From: an uncultured Sporolactobacillus sp.
GTDB lineage: Bacteria; Bacillota; Bacilli; Bacillales; Sporolactobacillaceae
Direction of reading: 5' to 3'
Assembly (NCBI GenBank): GCA_900543345.1
Contig: UQRJ01000013.1
Span: 1 to 22,001 of the forward strand
Length of the DNA: 22,001 nt
Of the stretch, positions 6,879 through 14,925 are shown piece by piece. The position numbers and the translations under genes were made by a program. The first letter of the stretch is position 1. Each line of letters begins with the position of its first letter. The notes under the pieces are model-generated. The model had not been told where the DNA came from, did not search any database, and was given only the letters and a program-made list of their open reading frames with translations.

Positions 6879-7202
6879 ACCTCTTTTCTAAGAAGGTTAA
6901 GCTGCATGTTTTCATTTAATGGCGTGCTGTTCACTAATTTGGCATCGGAAAGAGCGATTTAAACCGTTGTTTCATCGCTGGTAGTGGTGCGATGGAGTAT
7001 CGGCAGTTTTGCGCATACTCTTTTTGTAAAGATCAGCCTGTAAAAACGAACCGCTCCGGGAATTTTTAGCCGAGATTGATAGCCTGCTCGATGTGTAACT
7101 TTTCTTTACGGATGAAATGGCGAATCAGGCCGCTCACCTTCCGCGCTGTGTTATGCTTAAGTAAAGTAAATGACGCAAGCAAGATAGTGAGGTCAGATAG
7201 TC
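6879..7202. other. Gene-free interval upstream of the beta-CASP gene
   Basis: I see no supported gene here. Short peptide-like stretches around 7040-7150 are interrupted by stops and cannot be assigned. TATGCT at 7152-7157 is a possible -10 box for the gene at 7203, but no good -35 is present at the usual distance. Confidence 0.5.
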
Positions 7203-9920
7203 ATGAAAGTCAGTATTTTAGGCGGCGGCAGTGAGATCGGCGCTTCCTGTCTGCATCTGCAGATCGGCGGGACGAGCCTGATTGTCGACGCCGGCATGCG
7301 TGTGCACGGGGATGACTTGCTGCCGGCCGTCGGCATGCTCGACGGACTGACGAAACCGGCGGCAATCTTGGTGACACACGCCCACGCCGATCATATCGGC
7401 GCGTTGCCGGTCATGCATCGGATCTATCCGGATGTGCCGATTTTTACGACGCCGCCGACAGCCGATCTGATGCAGATTATGATGCATGATTCGTTTAAGA
7501 TCATGACGCAGCGCTGCATGGAGACGCATACGCTGATTCCCTATACGAAAGAACAAATGGCGGCAGCGCTGGGAGCGGTCCGCTTATTTCCGGCTTCGGG
7601 CGTGCTCAGGCTCGGTGATCTGACGGTGACGCTGCATCGGGCCGGGCACATTCTCGGCGCAGTGATGTTCATGATTGACGGCGGGCGTGAAAAGGTACTC
7701 GTCAGCGGCGATCTGAGTTTTAAGGCCGGACGGACGATTCCCGGCGCCGACGTGCCGGCGGATGCGCGTCCCGATCTGCTGGTCGTTGAGTCGACCTACG
7801 GCAATCGGGAACATTCCGACCGCTATACCGAAGAAAAAAGACTGGCTGACAATGTTGCGGAAGTGATTGCCGGCGGCGGGTTTGCGCTGATTCCCGCATT
7901 TGCACTGGGTCGTGCCCAGGACGTACTGCTGATTTTGCAAGATTATATGGATCGTGGCTTGATACCCGAATTTCCGATCTTTGTTGACGGGCTTGTGACG
8001 CCGATCAGCAAGATCTACCGACGTTACCCGCAGTATCTGAAGGGCCCGGTGGCCCATCGCATTCGCGTCAGCGGCGATGCATTTCTGACCGAAGGCCGCT
8101 GCACAGCTGTGCAGCCGCCGACACGCGATGCGGTGCTGGCTGGCAAACCGGCCTGCATTGTCGCTTCATCCGGGATGTTGATCGGCGGCGCGAGCGTCTG
8201 GTATGCCGAGCGGCTGATCGGCGACGCGAAGAACGCGATTTTTATCACCGGTTATCAGGATGAAGAGAGTCCGGGCCGGAAACTGCTCGACCTGGCCGAA
8301 GGCGAAAGTCGTGAATTGGAGTTAGACGGCACGGTGCACGCGGTGAACTGTCGCGTTGATAAATACGGCCTGTCGGCGCACGCCGATGCCGACGAACTCG
8401 TTCGTTTTGTGGAGATGGTGCGGCCGGCGGCAACGTTGATTGTCCACGGCGACGACGATGCGCGCGCCGCGCTGCACGCCCGCATCGACCGCCGGCGGCG
8501 GCCAATGCTGAGCGAAAACGGCGAAACCTATACGGTGATACCGCAGGCGCATCGCCGCGCGCCGCGCGCGGGCGCGCGGCCTGAGCAGCGATTTGTCGGA
8601 CGACTGCTGCTGTATCGGCAGACAGGCGGCGCCGATTTAAAACCGGCATTGTGCACCGGGTTTCATATAAAGACTCATGCGTTGATCTGTCAGACGTCAA
8701 AAGGAAAATCACTTCGCCTGCCAACGGAAGACATCGCCGTTGTGATCGGCCCGTGGAACCGTTCATTCGATGAGTGGACGGCGGCGGCCGCTGCCGTGCT
8801 GACCTATTCCCGGCCGTTTTTACAAGCGATCGCATGGGAAGGCCTGCCGGAAGGAAATTATGACTTTGAGCAGCTTGCGGGCCGCCTGCTGCCCTCCGAC
8901 GGACTGAAGCACCGTATCGCGCTGGCTCTGGCACTTGAGTCGTTGCCGGACGACTGCAAACGGCGCCTGGCACCCGGCCGGACATTGTACATCCTAAATA
9001 ACAAGACTCTCGTGCGGTTGAACCGTCTGGAGCTCCCGATACAGGCGAAAAAAATGAATGCGACAAAAGCGATGGCGCGTATTCGCGACCTGCTAGCGAA
9101 CAATCCGCATTTTATCCGCTGCGGAGGGGATGCCTTCGGCAGCGCGGCTGAGCACATGACGCTGTATTTCGATTTTCCCGCCGTCATTGATGAGGACACG
9201 CGAAAAAAATGGCGGAAACAAATCATGGCTGAAACCGGCTGGACCGTCGATTTCTCCGATGCCGTTCGTATTGATCGGTTGCAGGGCTTGATCAATGAAC
9301 GATTCGGTACGAGCGGTGCACCGTCGGTCTATCTGGAAACGCGAACAGTAGGTCTGGCCATTCCCCGCCCCGCGGATGCCGAGGAGCGTATCGCGCAGAT
9401 CAAAGCGGAGACCGGTTTTTCTCTCCTATTTAAGGATGAGGAGAAAAAGGCCCCGGCCGGTCAGACCGTGAGCGATGATGATGGATTTTACCGGGCGAAA
9501 ACACCGTCGCCGCGTCTGGAGAACAACGAGGCAATCCGTGAGGCGGGCCGGTGGGCTAAAGACCGGGGGATCACACTCTATAAAGCGAGCATCAAACAAG
9601 CAGCTGGCCGTCCCTACCTGGAAGTACACTTCATCACACCTGAAATTGCGCATCGGCATGAGGCGGATTTGGAAGAGTTGTCATACAGGACCGGCCTGCC
9701 GGTAACTTACGCTAAGCATCCCAAGCAGAATGAAGTGATCCGACTGGCGGCGGCAACGATTCCCGGCGCCTGGGGAATGAAGAAAAATCCGTCGTTGCAT
9801 ACGAGCAACGCGCAATTGACTGTCAAACTGCCTGCGAGACCGCCGGAACCAGAGCTGAGGCGGATCGGCGCGGCGATTGAGCGACTGACCGGTTATCGAT
9901 TAACAGTAGAGGTGCGCTGA
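7203..9920 (+). CDS. Beta-CASP metallo-beta-lactamase RNase-like protein with repeat-built C-terminal extension
   Basis: A 905-aa protein in two halves. Residues 1-430 are a complete MBL/beta-CASP nuclease of the CPSF-73-like class: D29, HAHADH at 59-64, H149 (AGHILG), D170 (SGD), motif A E196 (ESTYGNREH), motif B H393 (GLSAHAD) and motif C H415 (LIVHGDD). All zinc ligands are present, so RNA endo- or exonuclease activity is expected. After an Arg/Ala/Pro linker (about 450-460) comes a region I do not recognise: a beta-rich stretch (465-520), a possible helical domain (520-605), and a module present twice (about 650-746 and 805-905). Each module copy holds two Pro-x(15-18)-TG units. Standalone bacterial relatives are about 400-550 aa, so the extension is large. 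The ATG has TGAGGT 9 nt upstream. It is not RNase J, which has a different C-terminus. Confidence 0.88.
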   Translation: MKVSILGGGSEIGASCLHLQIGGTSLIVDAGMRVHGDDLLPAVGMLDGLTKPAAILVTHAHADHIGALPVMHRIYPDVPIFTTPPTADLMQIMMHDSFKIMTQRCMETHTLIPYTKEQMAAALGAVRLFPASGVLRLGDLTVTLHRAGHILGAVMFMIDGGREKVLVSGDLSFKAGRTIPGADVPADARPDLLVVESTYGNREHSDRYTEEKRLADNVAEVIAGGGFALIPAFALGRAQDVLLILQDYMDRGLIPEFPIFVDGLVTPISKIYRRYPQYLKGPVAHRIRVSGDAFLTEGRCTAVQPPTRDAVLAGKPACIVASSGMLIGGASVWYAERLIGDAKNAIFITGYQDEESPGRKLLDLAEGESRELELDGTVHAVNCRVDKYGLSAHADADELVRFVEMVRPAATLIVHGDDDARAALHARIDRRRRPMLSENGETYTVIPQAHRRAPRAGARPEQRFVGRLLLYRQTGGADLKPALCTGFHIKTHALICQTSKGKSLRLPTEDIAVVIGPWNRSFDEWTAAAAAVLTYSRPFLQAIAWEGLPEGNYDFEQLAGRLLPSDGLKHRIALALALESLPDDCKRRLAPGRTLYILNNKTLVRLNRLELPIQAKKMNATKAMARIRDLLANNPHFIRCGGDAFGSAAEHMTLYFDFPAVIDEDTRKKWRKQIMAETGWTVDFSDAVRIDRLQGLINERFGTSGAPSVYLETRTVGLAIPRPADAEERIAQIKAETGFSLLFKDEEKKAPAGQTVSDDDGFYRAKTPSPRLENNEAIREAGRWAKDRGITLYKASIKQAAGRPYLEVHFITPEIAHRHEADLEELSYRTGLPVTYAKHPKQNEVIRLAAATIPGAWGMKKNPSLHTSNAQLTVKLPARPPEPELRRIGAAIERLTGYRLTVEVR

Positions 9921-9975
9921 GCTGATATACCAGCGTTTGAAAAAAAAAAACTGCTCTTTTTTCATGTGGCCGGTT

Positions 9976-9981
9976 TATAAT
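9976..9981 (+). promoter_or_regulatory. -10 box of the ECF transporter operon
   Basis: A perfect TATAAT lies 46 bp upstream of the GTG start at 10028. No good -35 is visible at 17 bp. The leader is too short (about 40 nt) to hold a known vitamin riboswitch. Confidence 0.5.
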
Positions 9982-10027
9982 GTAAAATAATAACAAATAA
10001 CTTTAGCGAAAAATAGGGGCGGTAACG

Positions 10028-10564
10028 GTGAAAAAATTATCGTGGGACGCGAGAACAATTTCAATTCTGGCGATTATGACGGCGATTACGACCGTCTTAA
10101 CGATGATCGTCAAGATTCCAACAGCGCCGACGAGAGGTTATTTAAACCTTGGCGATGCGGCGGTCTATTTTGCCGCGTTTGCTTTCGGTCCCGTGGTCGG
10201 CGGCATTACCGGCGGCATCGGAACCGGCTTGTCGGATGCGCTTAGTGGTTACCCGCAATGGGTGTTTTTTTCACTGATTATTCATGGCGTCCAGGGGGTC
10301 GTTGCCGGATTGATCGGTCGGAAAAAAACGGTCGGACGAATGATCATCGCCTGCTTTGCCGGAGCGGTAATTATGGTCGGTGGGTACTGGCTGACTGAAG
10401 TGTTCCTCTATGGACCGGGACCGGCGCTGACTGAAGCGCCCGGCAACCTGGTCCAGAATGTCGCCGGCTGGATCATTTCGATTCCATTGGTTTATGCAGT
10501 TCGCAGAGCTTATCCGCCGATCGACCACATCATGGAAAAGAAACAATGGACGGACCGGCGCTGA
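10028..10564 (+). CDS. ECF transporter S component (substrate-binding membrane subunit)
   Basis: A 178-aa integral membrane protein with about five to six helices. The run GYLNLGDAAVYFAAFAFGP, followed by GGIGTGLSDALSGY, is characteristic of the ECF S-component family related to riboflavin/HMP-type subunits. It would bind a vitamin or vitamin precursor and dock onto the A-A'-T energy module. An internal start, AIMTAITTVLTM, matches the segment that contacts the T subunit in this class. The substrate is unassigned; HMP, thiamine-related or pyridoxine-like compounds are possible but not shown. The GTG start has AGGGGCGG at 10015-10022. It is the first gene of a four-gene operon that continues with both ATPases and EcfT, so this S component is probably dedicated rather than shared. 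Confidence 0.85.
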   Translation: MKKLSWDARTISILAIMTAITTVLTMIVKIPTAPTRGYLNLGDAAVYFAAFAFGPVVGGITGGIGTGLSDALSGYPQWVFFSLIIHGVQGVVAGLIGRKKTVGRMIIACFAGAVIMVGGYWLTEVFLYGPGPALTEAPGNLVQNVAGWIISIPLVYAVRRAYPPIDHIMEKKQWTDRR

Positions 10565-10591
10565 TTCGGCCGCCGAAAGGAGAGGGCGAAG

Positions 10592-11476
10592 ATGAGGGAT
10601 GAGGCTTCGGCGGTACGAATTGTGGATCTGTCTTATGCCTATCCGAACGACTCCGGCAGGGAAAACGAGGATGTGTTGGATCATATCGATCTGGATATTA
10701 AAAAAGGCGAATTTGTATCGATCATGGGGCGGACGGGTGCAGGGAAAACGACGCTTTGTCTGGCGCTGAACGGGATCATTCCCCATTCAACCGGCGGTCG
10801 TTTCCACGGTGACGTGTGGATTGACGGTATAAATACGCGGACGGTCTCGGTGCCTGAACTGGCGGATAAAGTCGGTGTAGTGTTTCAGGATCCTGAAAGC
10901 CAGCTGTTCTGTTCGACCGTCGGAGAGGAGTTGGCTTTTGGATTAGAGAACAAAGGCATGCCGGCGGATCGGATCGATCGGCAGATCAAAAAAAGTCTCG
11001 GGTTGGTCGGAATGAACGATTACGCCGGACGTTCGCCGGCGCAGCTGTCCGGCGGCCAGAAACAACGAGTGGCGATTGCCGCCATGCTGGCGATGGAGCC
11101 GGAAATCCTGATTCTCGATGAACCGACGTCCGACCTCGATCCGGAAGGGACCCGCGAAGTCTTTCGCATTGTCCGCCGGTTGAAAGAAGAAAAATCAATC
11201 ACGATTATTATGGCCGAACATGAAAGCGATCAGATTGCCGCTTTTTCCGACCGTGTCGTCGTACTTGACAACGGCAGGATTGTAATGGATGGCGCGCCGC
11301 GAGATGTATTTGCCGATCCGCGCCGAGCGGCGGCTTTCGGCGTCAATACACCGGAGATGGCCGAACTGGCGGCCGACCTGCGTCTGCGTGGATTCGGCAA
11401 TGCTCATTTTCTGTCATTGGAAGAGGCGGAAAATTTTTTTCTGAAAGGTTATGATGATCGGAAAGATGACGAATGA
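10592..11476 (+). CDS. ecfA1: ECF transporter ATPase A1
   Basis: A 294-aa ABC ATPase of the energy-coupling-factor class. It has a Walker A loop GRTGAGKTTL (about residues 45-54), the Q-loop region VVFQDPESQLFCSTVGEE typical of ECF/CbiO ATPases, a canonical LSGGQKQRVAIA signature, Walker B ILILDEPTSDLD, and an H-loop His in IIMAEHESDQI. A C-terminal tail after residue 235 includes the usual EcfA extension. It pairs with the next gene's product and energises uptake by the S component. The ATG is preceded by AAAGGAGAGGG at 10575-10585. It overlaps the second ATPase by 26 nt, which implies translational coupling. Confidence 0.93.
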   Translation: MRDEASAVRIVDLSYAYPNDSGRENEDVLDHIDLDIKKGEFVSIMGRTGAGKTTLCLALNGIIPHSTGGRFHGDVWIDGINTRTVSVPELADKVGVVFQDPESQLFCSTVGEELAFGLENKGMPADRIDRQIKKSLGLVGMNDYAGRSPAQLSGGQKQRVAIAAMLAMEPEILILDEPTSDLDPEGTREVFRIVRRLKEEKSITIIMAEHESDQIAAFSDRVVVLDNGRIVMDGAPRDVFADPRRAAAFGVNTPEMAELAADLRLRGFGNAHFLSLEEAENFFLKGYDDRKDDE

Positions 11477-12308
11477 AAAACAACCGCTGATCCGTGTCAC
11501 GGATCTGATTCACGATTATGAAAACGGCGTCCGGGCATTGGATCATGTTTCTTTCACGGCCGTCTCCGGTGAGCTGATTGCACTGATCGGGCAAAACGGA
11601 TCGGGCAAAACGACGCTGGCTAAACATCTGACCGGATTGTTACGCCCCAGCGGCGGGAGGATAACCATTGCCGGCAGAGATACACGCCGATTGCCGTTGA
11701 ATGAACTTGCCGGCACGGTCGGCTATGTGTTCCAAAATCCGGATCATCAGATCTTTTGCCCGACGGTCCGAGAGGAAATCGAATTCGGGCCGCGGAATCT
11801 TGGCTTAGCAGATCAAGAGGTGCGGCGGGTTGCCGCTGAAACGCTGTCGTTGTTCGGCCTGGAGAATGTGGCGGATCGGCCGCCGTCTATGCTCGGTTTC
11901 GGCATTCGCCGCACAGTCGGCATTGCGTCGGTTTACGCAATGCGGCCGGCAATTTTTATCCTCGACGAACCGACGTCCGGTCTGGATCGAAAGAGCGCGG
12001 GACGGTTGATGACGATGATTTGTCGATTGAAAAAGGAGGGCCATACCGTTATCCTGATCACGCACGATATGCGCTTGGTCGCTCGTTATGCCACGCGCTG
12101 TCTGGTCATGATGGGCGGGCGTCTGGTCCTTGACGCGCCGGTACGGGAGACACTGTGGAATTTCGCTCTGCTGAAAAAGACCGGTCTGCGGCCGCCGGAG
12201 GTCGTGCGGCTGGTCGCCAGGTTGCCGGATCGACTCGTTTCCGCGCATGTGATCACGGTTGACGAGTTGATCGGCCATCTGCATCTCGGCACGAAGGGCA
12301 AGGATTGA
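11451..12308 (+). CDS. ecfA2: ECF transporter ATPase A2 with a degenerate signature motif
   Basis: An ABC ATPase of up to 285 aa, partner of the preceding subunit. It has Walker A GQNGSGKTTLAKHL, Q-loop VFQNPDHQIFCPTVREE, Walker B IFILDEPTSGLD and H-loop ITHD. The signature that should read LSGGQ or LSKGE is instead LGFGIRRTVGIAS, so the Ser that contacts ATP across the dimer is replaced by Gly. In a heterodimer this would weaken only the site formed with the Walker A of the first ATPase. Starts are possible at ATG 11451, 11454 or 11466; the SD-like AAAGG at 11444-11448 favours the first two. The gene overlaps ecfA1 and is followed within 4 nt by ecfT. Confidence 0.92.
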   Translation: MMIGKMTNEKQPLIRVTDLIHDYENGVRALDHVSFTAVSGELIALIGQNGSGKTTLAKHLTGLLRPSGGRITIAGRDTRRLPLNELAGTVGYVFQNPDHQIFCPTVREEIEFGPRNLGLADQEVRRVAAETLSLFGLENVADRPPSMLGFGIRRTVGIASVYAMRPAIFILDEPTSGLDRKSAGRLMTMICRLKKEGHTVILITHDMRLVARYATRCLVMMGGRLVLDAPVRETLWNFALLKKTGLRPPEVVRLVARLPDRLVSAHVITVDELIGHLHLGTKGKD

Positions 12309-12312
12309 TAAC

Positions 12313-13089
12313 ATGGGCGGCGTATCGTTCGACTTTTATATTGATACCGATTCATGGCTGCACCGCGCGGACCCGCGGACTAAAATGTTGCTAGTGGTCT
12401 GTCTAGTGACATTACTGCTCTTATCGAAAAATCTTTTCTTTATCATGGCGATGCTGGCGGCCATTCATCTGTTGCTGTTTTCCGCTCATGTTCCAGCTGG
12501 GAAACTGATCTGGGTATGGAAACTGATGCTACCGGTGATGATCATGATTGCATTCTTTTGGCCGCTTTTTTATCGAGAAGGCCGGCTGCTGCTGGCTTTC
12601 TGGATAATCCGGATTACCTCCGGTGCCTTAATCACCGGTGCGGCAATGGCCCTGCGGATCACGGCACTCGGCTTTGCTTTTTTTATTTTGCTGTTTACAA
12701 CCGGACAGACGCAGTTGGTTCGGGGGATGGAAAAAATCGGGTTGCCTTATAAGGCTGGTTTGATTTTTTCGCTGACTCTGCGATTCTTGCCGACCATTTT
12801 CGGTATGATTCAAATGGTCATCGACGCCCAAAAAGCACGGGGGTTGAATCTGCGCAGCGGTTCATGGTTCCGGCGGTTAAGGGCACTGCAGCCGATTCTC
12901 GTAGCCGTGATTATTACCGGCCTGAGAACAAGCGACAATCTTGCCCGTGCGCTGGAGACACGAGGGTTCGGCCGGGAAGGCCGAAAACGGACATTTTATC
13001 ATGATCTCCGTTTCCGCCTGACGGACAGTGCGTGCTCTGTTGCGATCATTGTCGGAACGGTTGCGATTCTTGTCTGCGGATTGTACTAA
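12313..13089 (+). CDS. ecfT: ECF transporter transmembrane component EcfT
   Basis: A 258-aa membrane scaffold that couples the two ATPases to the S component. It opens with the family's typical start (DSWLHRADPRTKMLL), has about five to six hydrophobic segments, and carries the two cytoplasmic coupling-helix motifs with the Ala-Arg-Gly pattern: AQKARGLNL (about 172-180) and ALETRGFG (about 214-221). The ATG lies 4 nt after the ecfA2 stop, with AAGGAT upstream. It is the last gene of the S-A-A'-T operon. No clear terminator follows; the next promoter-like element begins about 55 nt later. Confidence 0.93.
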   Translation: MGGVSFDFYIDTDSWLHRADPRTKMLLVVCLVTLLLLSKNLFFIMAMLAAIHLLLFSAHVPAGKLIWVWKLMLPVMIMIAFFWPLFYREGRLLLAFWIIRITSGALITGAAMALRITALGFAFFILLFTTGQTQLVRGMEKIGLPYKAGLIFSLTLRFLPTIFGMIQMVIDAQKARGLNLRSGSWFRRLRALQPILVAVIITGLRTSDNLARALETRGFGREGRKRTFYHDLRFRLTDSACSVAIIVGTVAILVCGLY

Positions 13090-13145
13090 GCTTTTTCACG
13101 GCAGTTGGTTTATGATGAAAGAAGTATCGGTAAAGTTTTTTTGAT

Positions 13146-13172
13146 TGTAACGAAAATACGTGATTTGTCGTT
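13146..13172 (+). promoter_or_regulatory. Probable ECF-sigma-type promoter of the sigma-factor gene
   Basis: TGTAAC (13146-13151), 17 bp, then CGTT (13169-13172). This resembles the promoters used by Bacillus ECF sigma factors such as sigma-X (TGTAAC-N17-CGAC) and sigma-W (TGAAAC-N16-CGTA). A start near 13178 gives a leader of about 28 nt with the SD inside it. ECF sigma genes often carry their own promoter type, so autoregulation is likely. Confidence 0.6.
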
Positions 13173-13206
13173 TATATACATGAACGTGTGCAGAGGGAGG
13201 GATCTG

Positions 13207-13854
13207 ATGAGTGCCAGGTGTAAAGCGGTTGAAAATGCGACGTTCGAGCGACGGATCGGCAAGATGCTAGGCCCGCTGCGGCGCCGTTGTCGAGTAATTG
13301 CCGGCTCTGCATGGGACGGTGACGATCTGTTTCAGACCACGCTGATCAAGACTTATGATGCCTGGATGAAGAACCCGGAACGGCCGCTGACAGCAGCTTA
13401 TTTATTTCGAATTGCCATCAATGCATGGATCGATCGCAAGCGGCGGAAATCGATCGACGAACAGGCGTGTCCCGATATCGAAAATAAAGCGGGGACACCG
13501 GATACGTTCGATGAAGCGGCGCTGATGCGCGGGATGAACCGCCTGATCATGTCGCTGACACCAAAGCAACGTCTGGTAGTGATGATGATTGACGGCTGGG
13601 GTATGACCGCGGCGCAGGCCGCGATGCTCATCGGGGAAAGGGAAGGTAACGTGCGAGTGATCCGCCATCGGGCGGGAAAAAGGCTTAGGCGCGCTGCCGA
13701 TGTCCGAACGGATGCGGCGGCGGATGAGCTCACCGCCCGGTATCTGGAGGCGTTCCGCAGCGGCGATCCCGATCGGCTGTTGCGTCTGGATCGTGAGGAG
13801 CGACAGCGCACCGCCGGACCTTTTGCCTGCCTGGCATCGCGGCTCGCTGCATAG
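13207..13854 (+). CDS. ECF-family RNA polymerase sigma factor
   Basis: A 215-aa sigma-70-like factor. Region 2 spans about residues 30-80 (DDLFQTTLIKTYDAW, then AYLFRIAINAWIDRKRR). Region 4 spans about 115-165, with SLTPKQRLVVMMIDGWGMTAAQAAMLIG forming the helix-turn-helix and NVRVIRHRAGKRLRR the recognition helix. There is no region 1.1 or 3. A C-terminal tail of about 45 residues (ARYLEAFRSGDPDRLLRL) resembles the start of a SnoaL-type domain seen in some ECF groups but stops early. The ATG at 13207 has GAGGGAGGG at 13193-13201; an upstream in-frame start at 13105 lies before the promoter. No anti-sigma gene is adjacent; clpP follows 26 nt downstream. Confidence 0.9.
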   Translation: MSARCKAVENATFERRIGKMLGPLRRRCRVIAGSAWDGDDLFQTTLIKTYDAWMKNPERPLTAAYLFRIAINAWIDRKRRKSIDEQACPDIENKAGTPDTFDEAALMRGMNRLIMSLTPKQRLVVMMIDGWGMTAAQAAMLIGEREGNVRVIRHRAGKRLRRAADVRTDAAADELTARYLEAFRSGDPDRLLRLDREERQRTAGPFACLASRLAA

Positions 13855-13880
13855 TAATTTTTAGAGCTGGAGGGGAAAAG

Positions 13881-14471
13881 ATGGCTTTTTATATTCCATA
13901 TGTGATTGAACAATCCAATCGCGGCGAACGTTCGTACGATATTTATTCACGGCTGCTGAAAGATCGGATCATTTTTATTGGTTCGGAAATCAACGATGAA
14001 GTGGCCGACAGTGTGGTCGCTCAGCTATTGTTTCTTTCCGCAGAAGATTCGGAAAAGGATATTTCAATTTATATTAATAGTCCGGGCGGATCGGTTACGG
14101 CCGGCTTCGCCATGCTCGATACGATGAATTTCGTCAAGCCGGATATTCAGACTATCTGTGTCGGCATGGCCGCATCGATGGCCTCGATCATTCTGACGTC
14201 GGGGACCAAGGGCAAACGCCTATCGCTGCCGAACGCCGAAGTCATGATTCATCAGCCGCTCGGCGGCGCTGAGGGACCGGCCAGCGACCTGGAGATCGGG
14301 GCGAAAGAAATTTTAAAAACAAGGAACAGACTAAACAAAATTTTGGCCGATACATCGAATCGGACGTTAGCGCAAATTGTTGAGGATACCGACCGCGATC
14401 ATTTCTTAACGGCCGAAGAAGCCGTTGAATACGGTTTTGTCGATAAGATCATTCAGTCTCAGTCGATGTAA
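13881..14471 (+). CDS. clpP: ATP-dependent Clp protease proteolytic subunit ClpP
   Basis: A 196-aa serine peptidase forming the tetradecameric chamber that works with ClpC/ClpX unfoldases. The catalytic triad is intact: S99 in GMAASMAS, H124 in MIHQP and D173 in TDRDHF. NSPGGSVTAG forms the oxyanion and substrate-binding segment. Length and N-terminus (IPYVIEQSNRGER) match Bacillus ClpP with one extra residue. The ATG has TGGAGGGG 5 nt upstream. The 26-bp gap behind the sigma gene has no -10/-35 and no CtsR-type GGTCAAA heptads, so transcription probably comes from the sigma-factor promoter. In Bacillus, clpP normally stands alone under CtsR, so this context is unusual. Confidence 0.97.
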   Translation: MAFYIPYVIEQSNRGERSYDIYSRLLKDRIIFIGSEINDEVADSVVAQLLFLSAEDSEKDISIYINSPGGSVTAGFAMLDTMNFVKPDIQTICVGMAASMASIILTSGTKGKRLSLPNAEVMIHQPLGGAEGPASDLEIGAKEILKTRNRLNKILADTSNRTLAQIVEDTDRDHFLTAEEAVEYGFVDKIIQSQSM

Positions 14472-14625
14472 CAAGCAGGCGCCGCTATTTTTTTGGATAA
14501 ACGTTGCCGATTGGCGCAAACTATTATTGCCCGGGGTTTCTTCCGGCGGGCCGCCGCATGTACATCGACCTGTGGAGCGTTCTTGCGGACGGTTGGATGG
14601 ATGTCATTGATGCGGAGGGATCGAT

Positions 14626-14766
14626 TTGTCGACGGACAAACGACGCAGCAAGCCGTTAACGGCACAGAGCGTTACCAAGCGTGGATCTAGTCGAGTCAAC
14701 GGCGAAACGCAGGAGACTCAATCCACCCAAGTTCTGAAAACAAACGTCAGGCATCGTCAGAAGTAA
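14626..14766 (+). CDS. Small basic hydrophilic protein, possibly YpzG-like
   Basis: A 46-codon ORF starting at TTG with GGAGGG at 14615-14620, 5 nt upstream, and ending 16 nt before a strong terminator. The product is rich in Arg, Lys, Gln, Thr and Ser, with no hydrophobic segment. Its C-terminal half carries VNGETQETQSTQVL followed by a basic tail. From memory this recalls the YpzG group of tiny Bacillales proteins, but I cannot confirm that. Its start, SD and terminator spacing support a real gene. The stretch between clpP and this ORF (14472-14613) shows no other gene, so it could share the clpP transcript; no convincing terminator follows clpP before it. Overlapping ORFs in other frames here lack an SD. 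Confidence 0.5.
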   Translation: MSTDKRRSKPLTAQSVTKRGSSRVNGETQETQSTQVLKTNVRHRQK

Positions 14767-14782
14767 AACCGAACGGGAAACG

Positions 14783-14820
14783 AAAAGAGCGATTCCGGCG
14801 GCAAACCGGATCGCTCTTTT
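14783..14820. terminator. Strong bidirectional terminator
   Basis: AAAAGAGCGAT-CCGG pairs with CCGGATCGCTCTTTT over 15 bp (one bulged T), around a 7-nt loop, and is flanked by A and T runs on both sides. It ends transcription from the clpP side. Confidence 0.9.
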
Positions 14821-14851
14821 CCATGAAACCGGAAGCGTAGTCAGATTATTT

Positions 14852-14879
14852 TTGAATTTTTTTGCGTACATTGTATAAT
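14852..14879 (+). promoter_or_regulatory. Upstream sigma-A promoter of the BI-1 gene
   Basis: TTGAAT (14852-14857), 16 bp, TATAAT (14874-14879). It lies about 105 bp upstream of the start codon. Confidence 0.65.
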
Positions 14880-14925
14880 AGATGATAGGTCAATGAGTGA
14901 AAGTCCGGCTGTTTTATTTACAAGT

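Noticed and set aside
8551..8583. GC-rich palindromic stretch within the beta-CASP gene
   Set aside because: It encodes the Arg/Ala/Pro linker between the nuclease and the extension, and its self-complementarity follows from repeated CGC/GCG codons.
8245..9066. 273-aa ORF on the minus strand
   Set aside because: It lies antisense to the beta-CASP gene, is rich in Arg, Pro and Ser as expected from a GC-biased shadow frame, has no SD and no recognisable motif.
9921..10027. Vitamin riboswitch before the ECF transporter operon
   Set aside because: The interval is only about 107 nt, mostly promoter, and shows none of the TPP, FMN or preQ1 consensus segments.
14493..14690. 65-aa ORF downstream of clpP
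   Set aside because: It has no Shine-Dalgarno and an improbable composition; the TTG ORF at 14626 in another frame has a good SD and ends just before the terminator.
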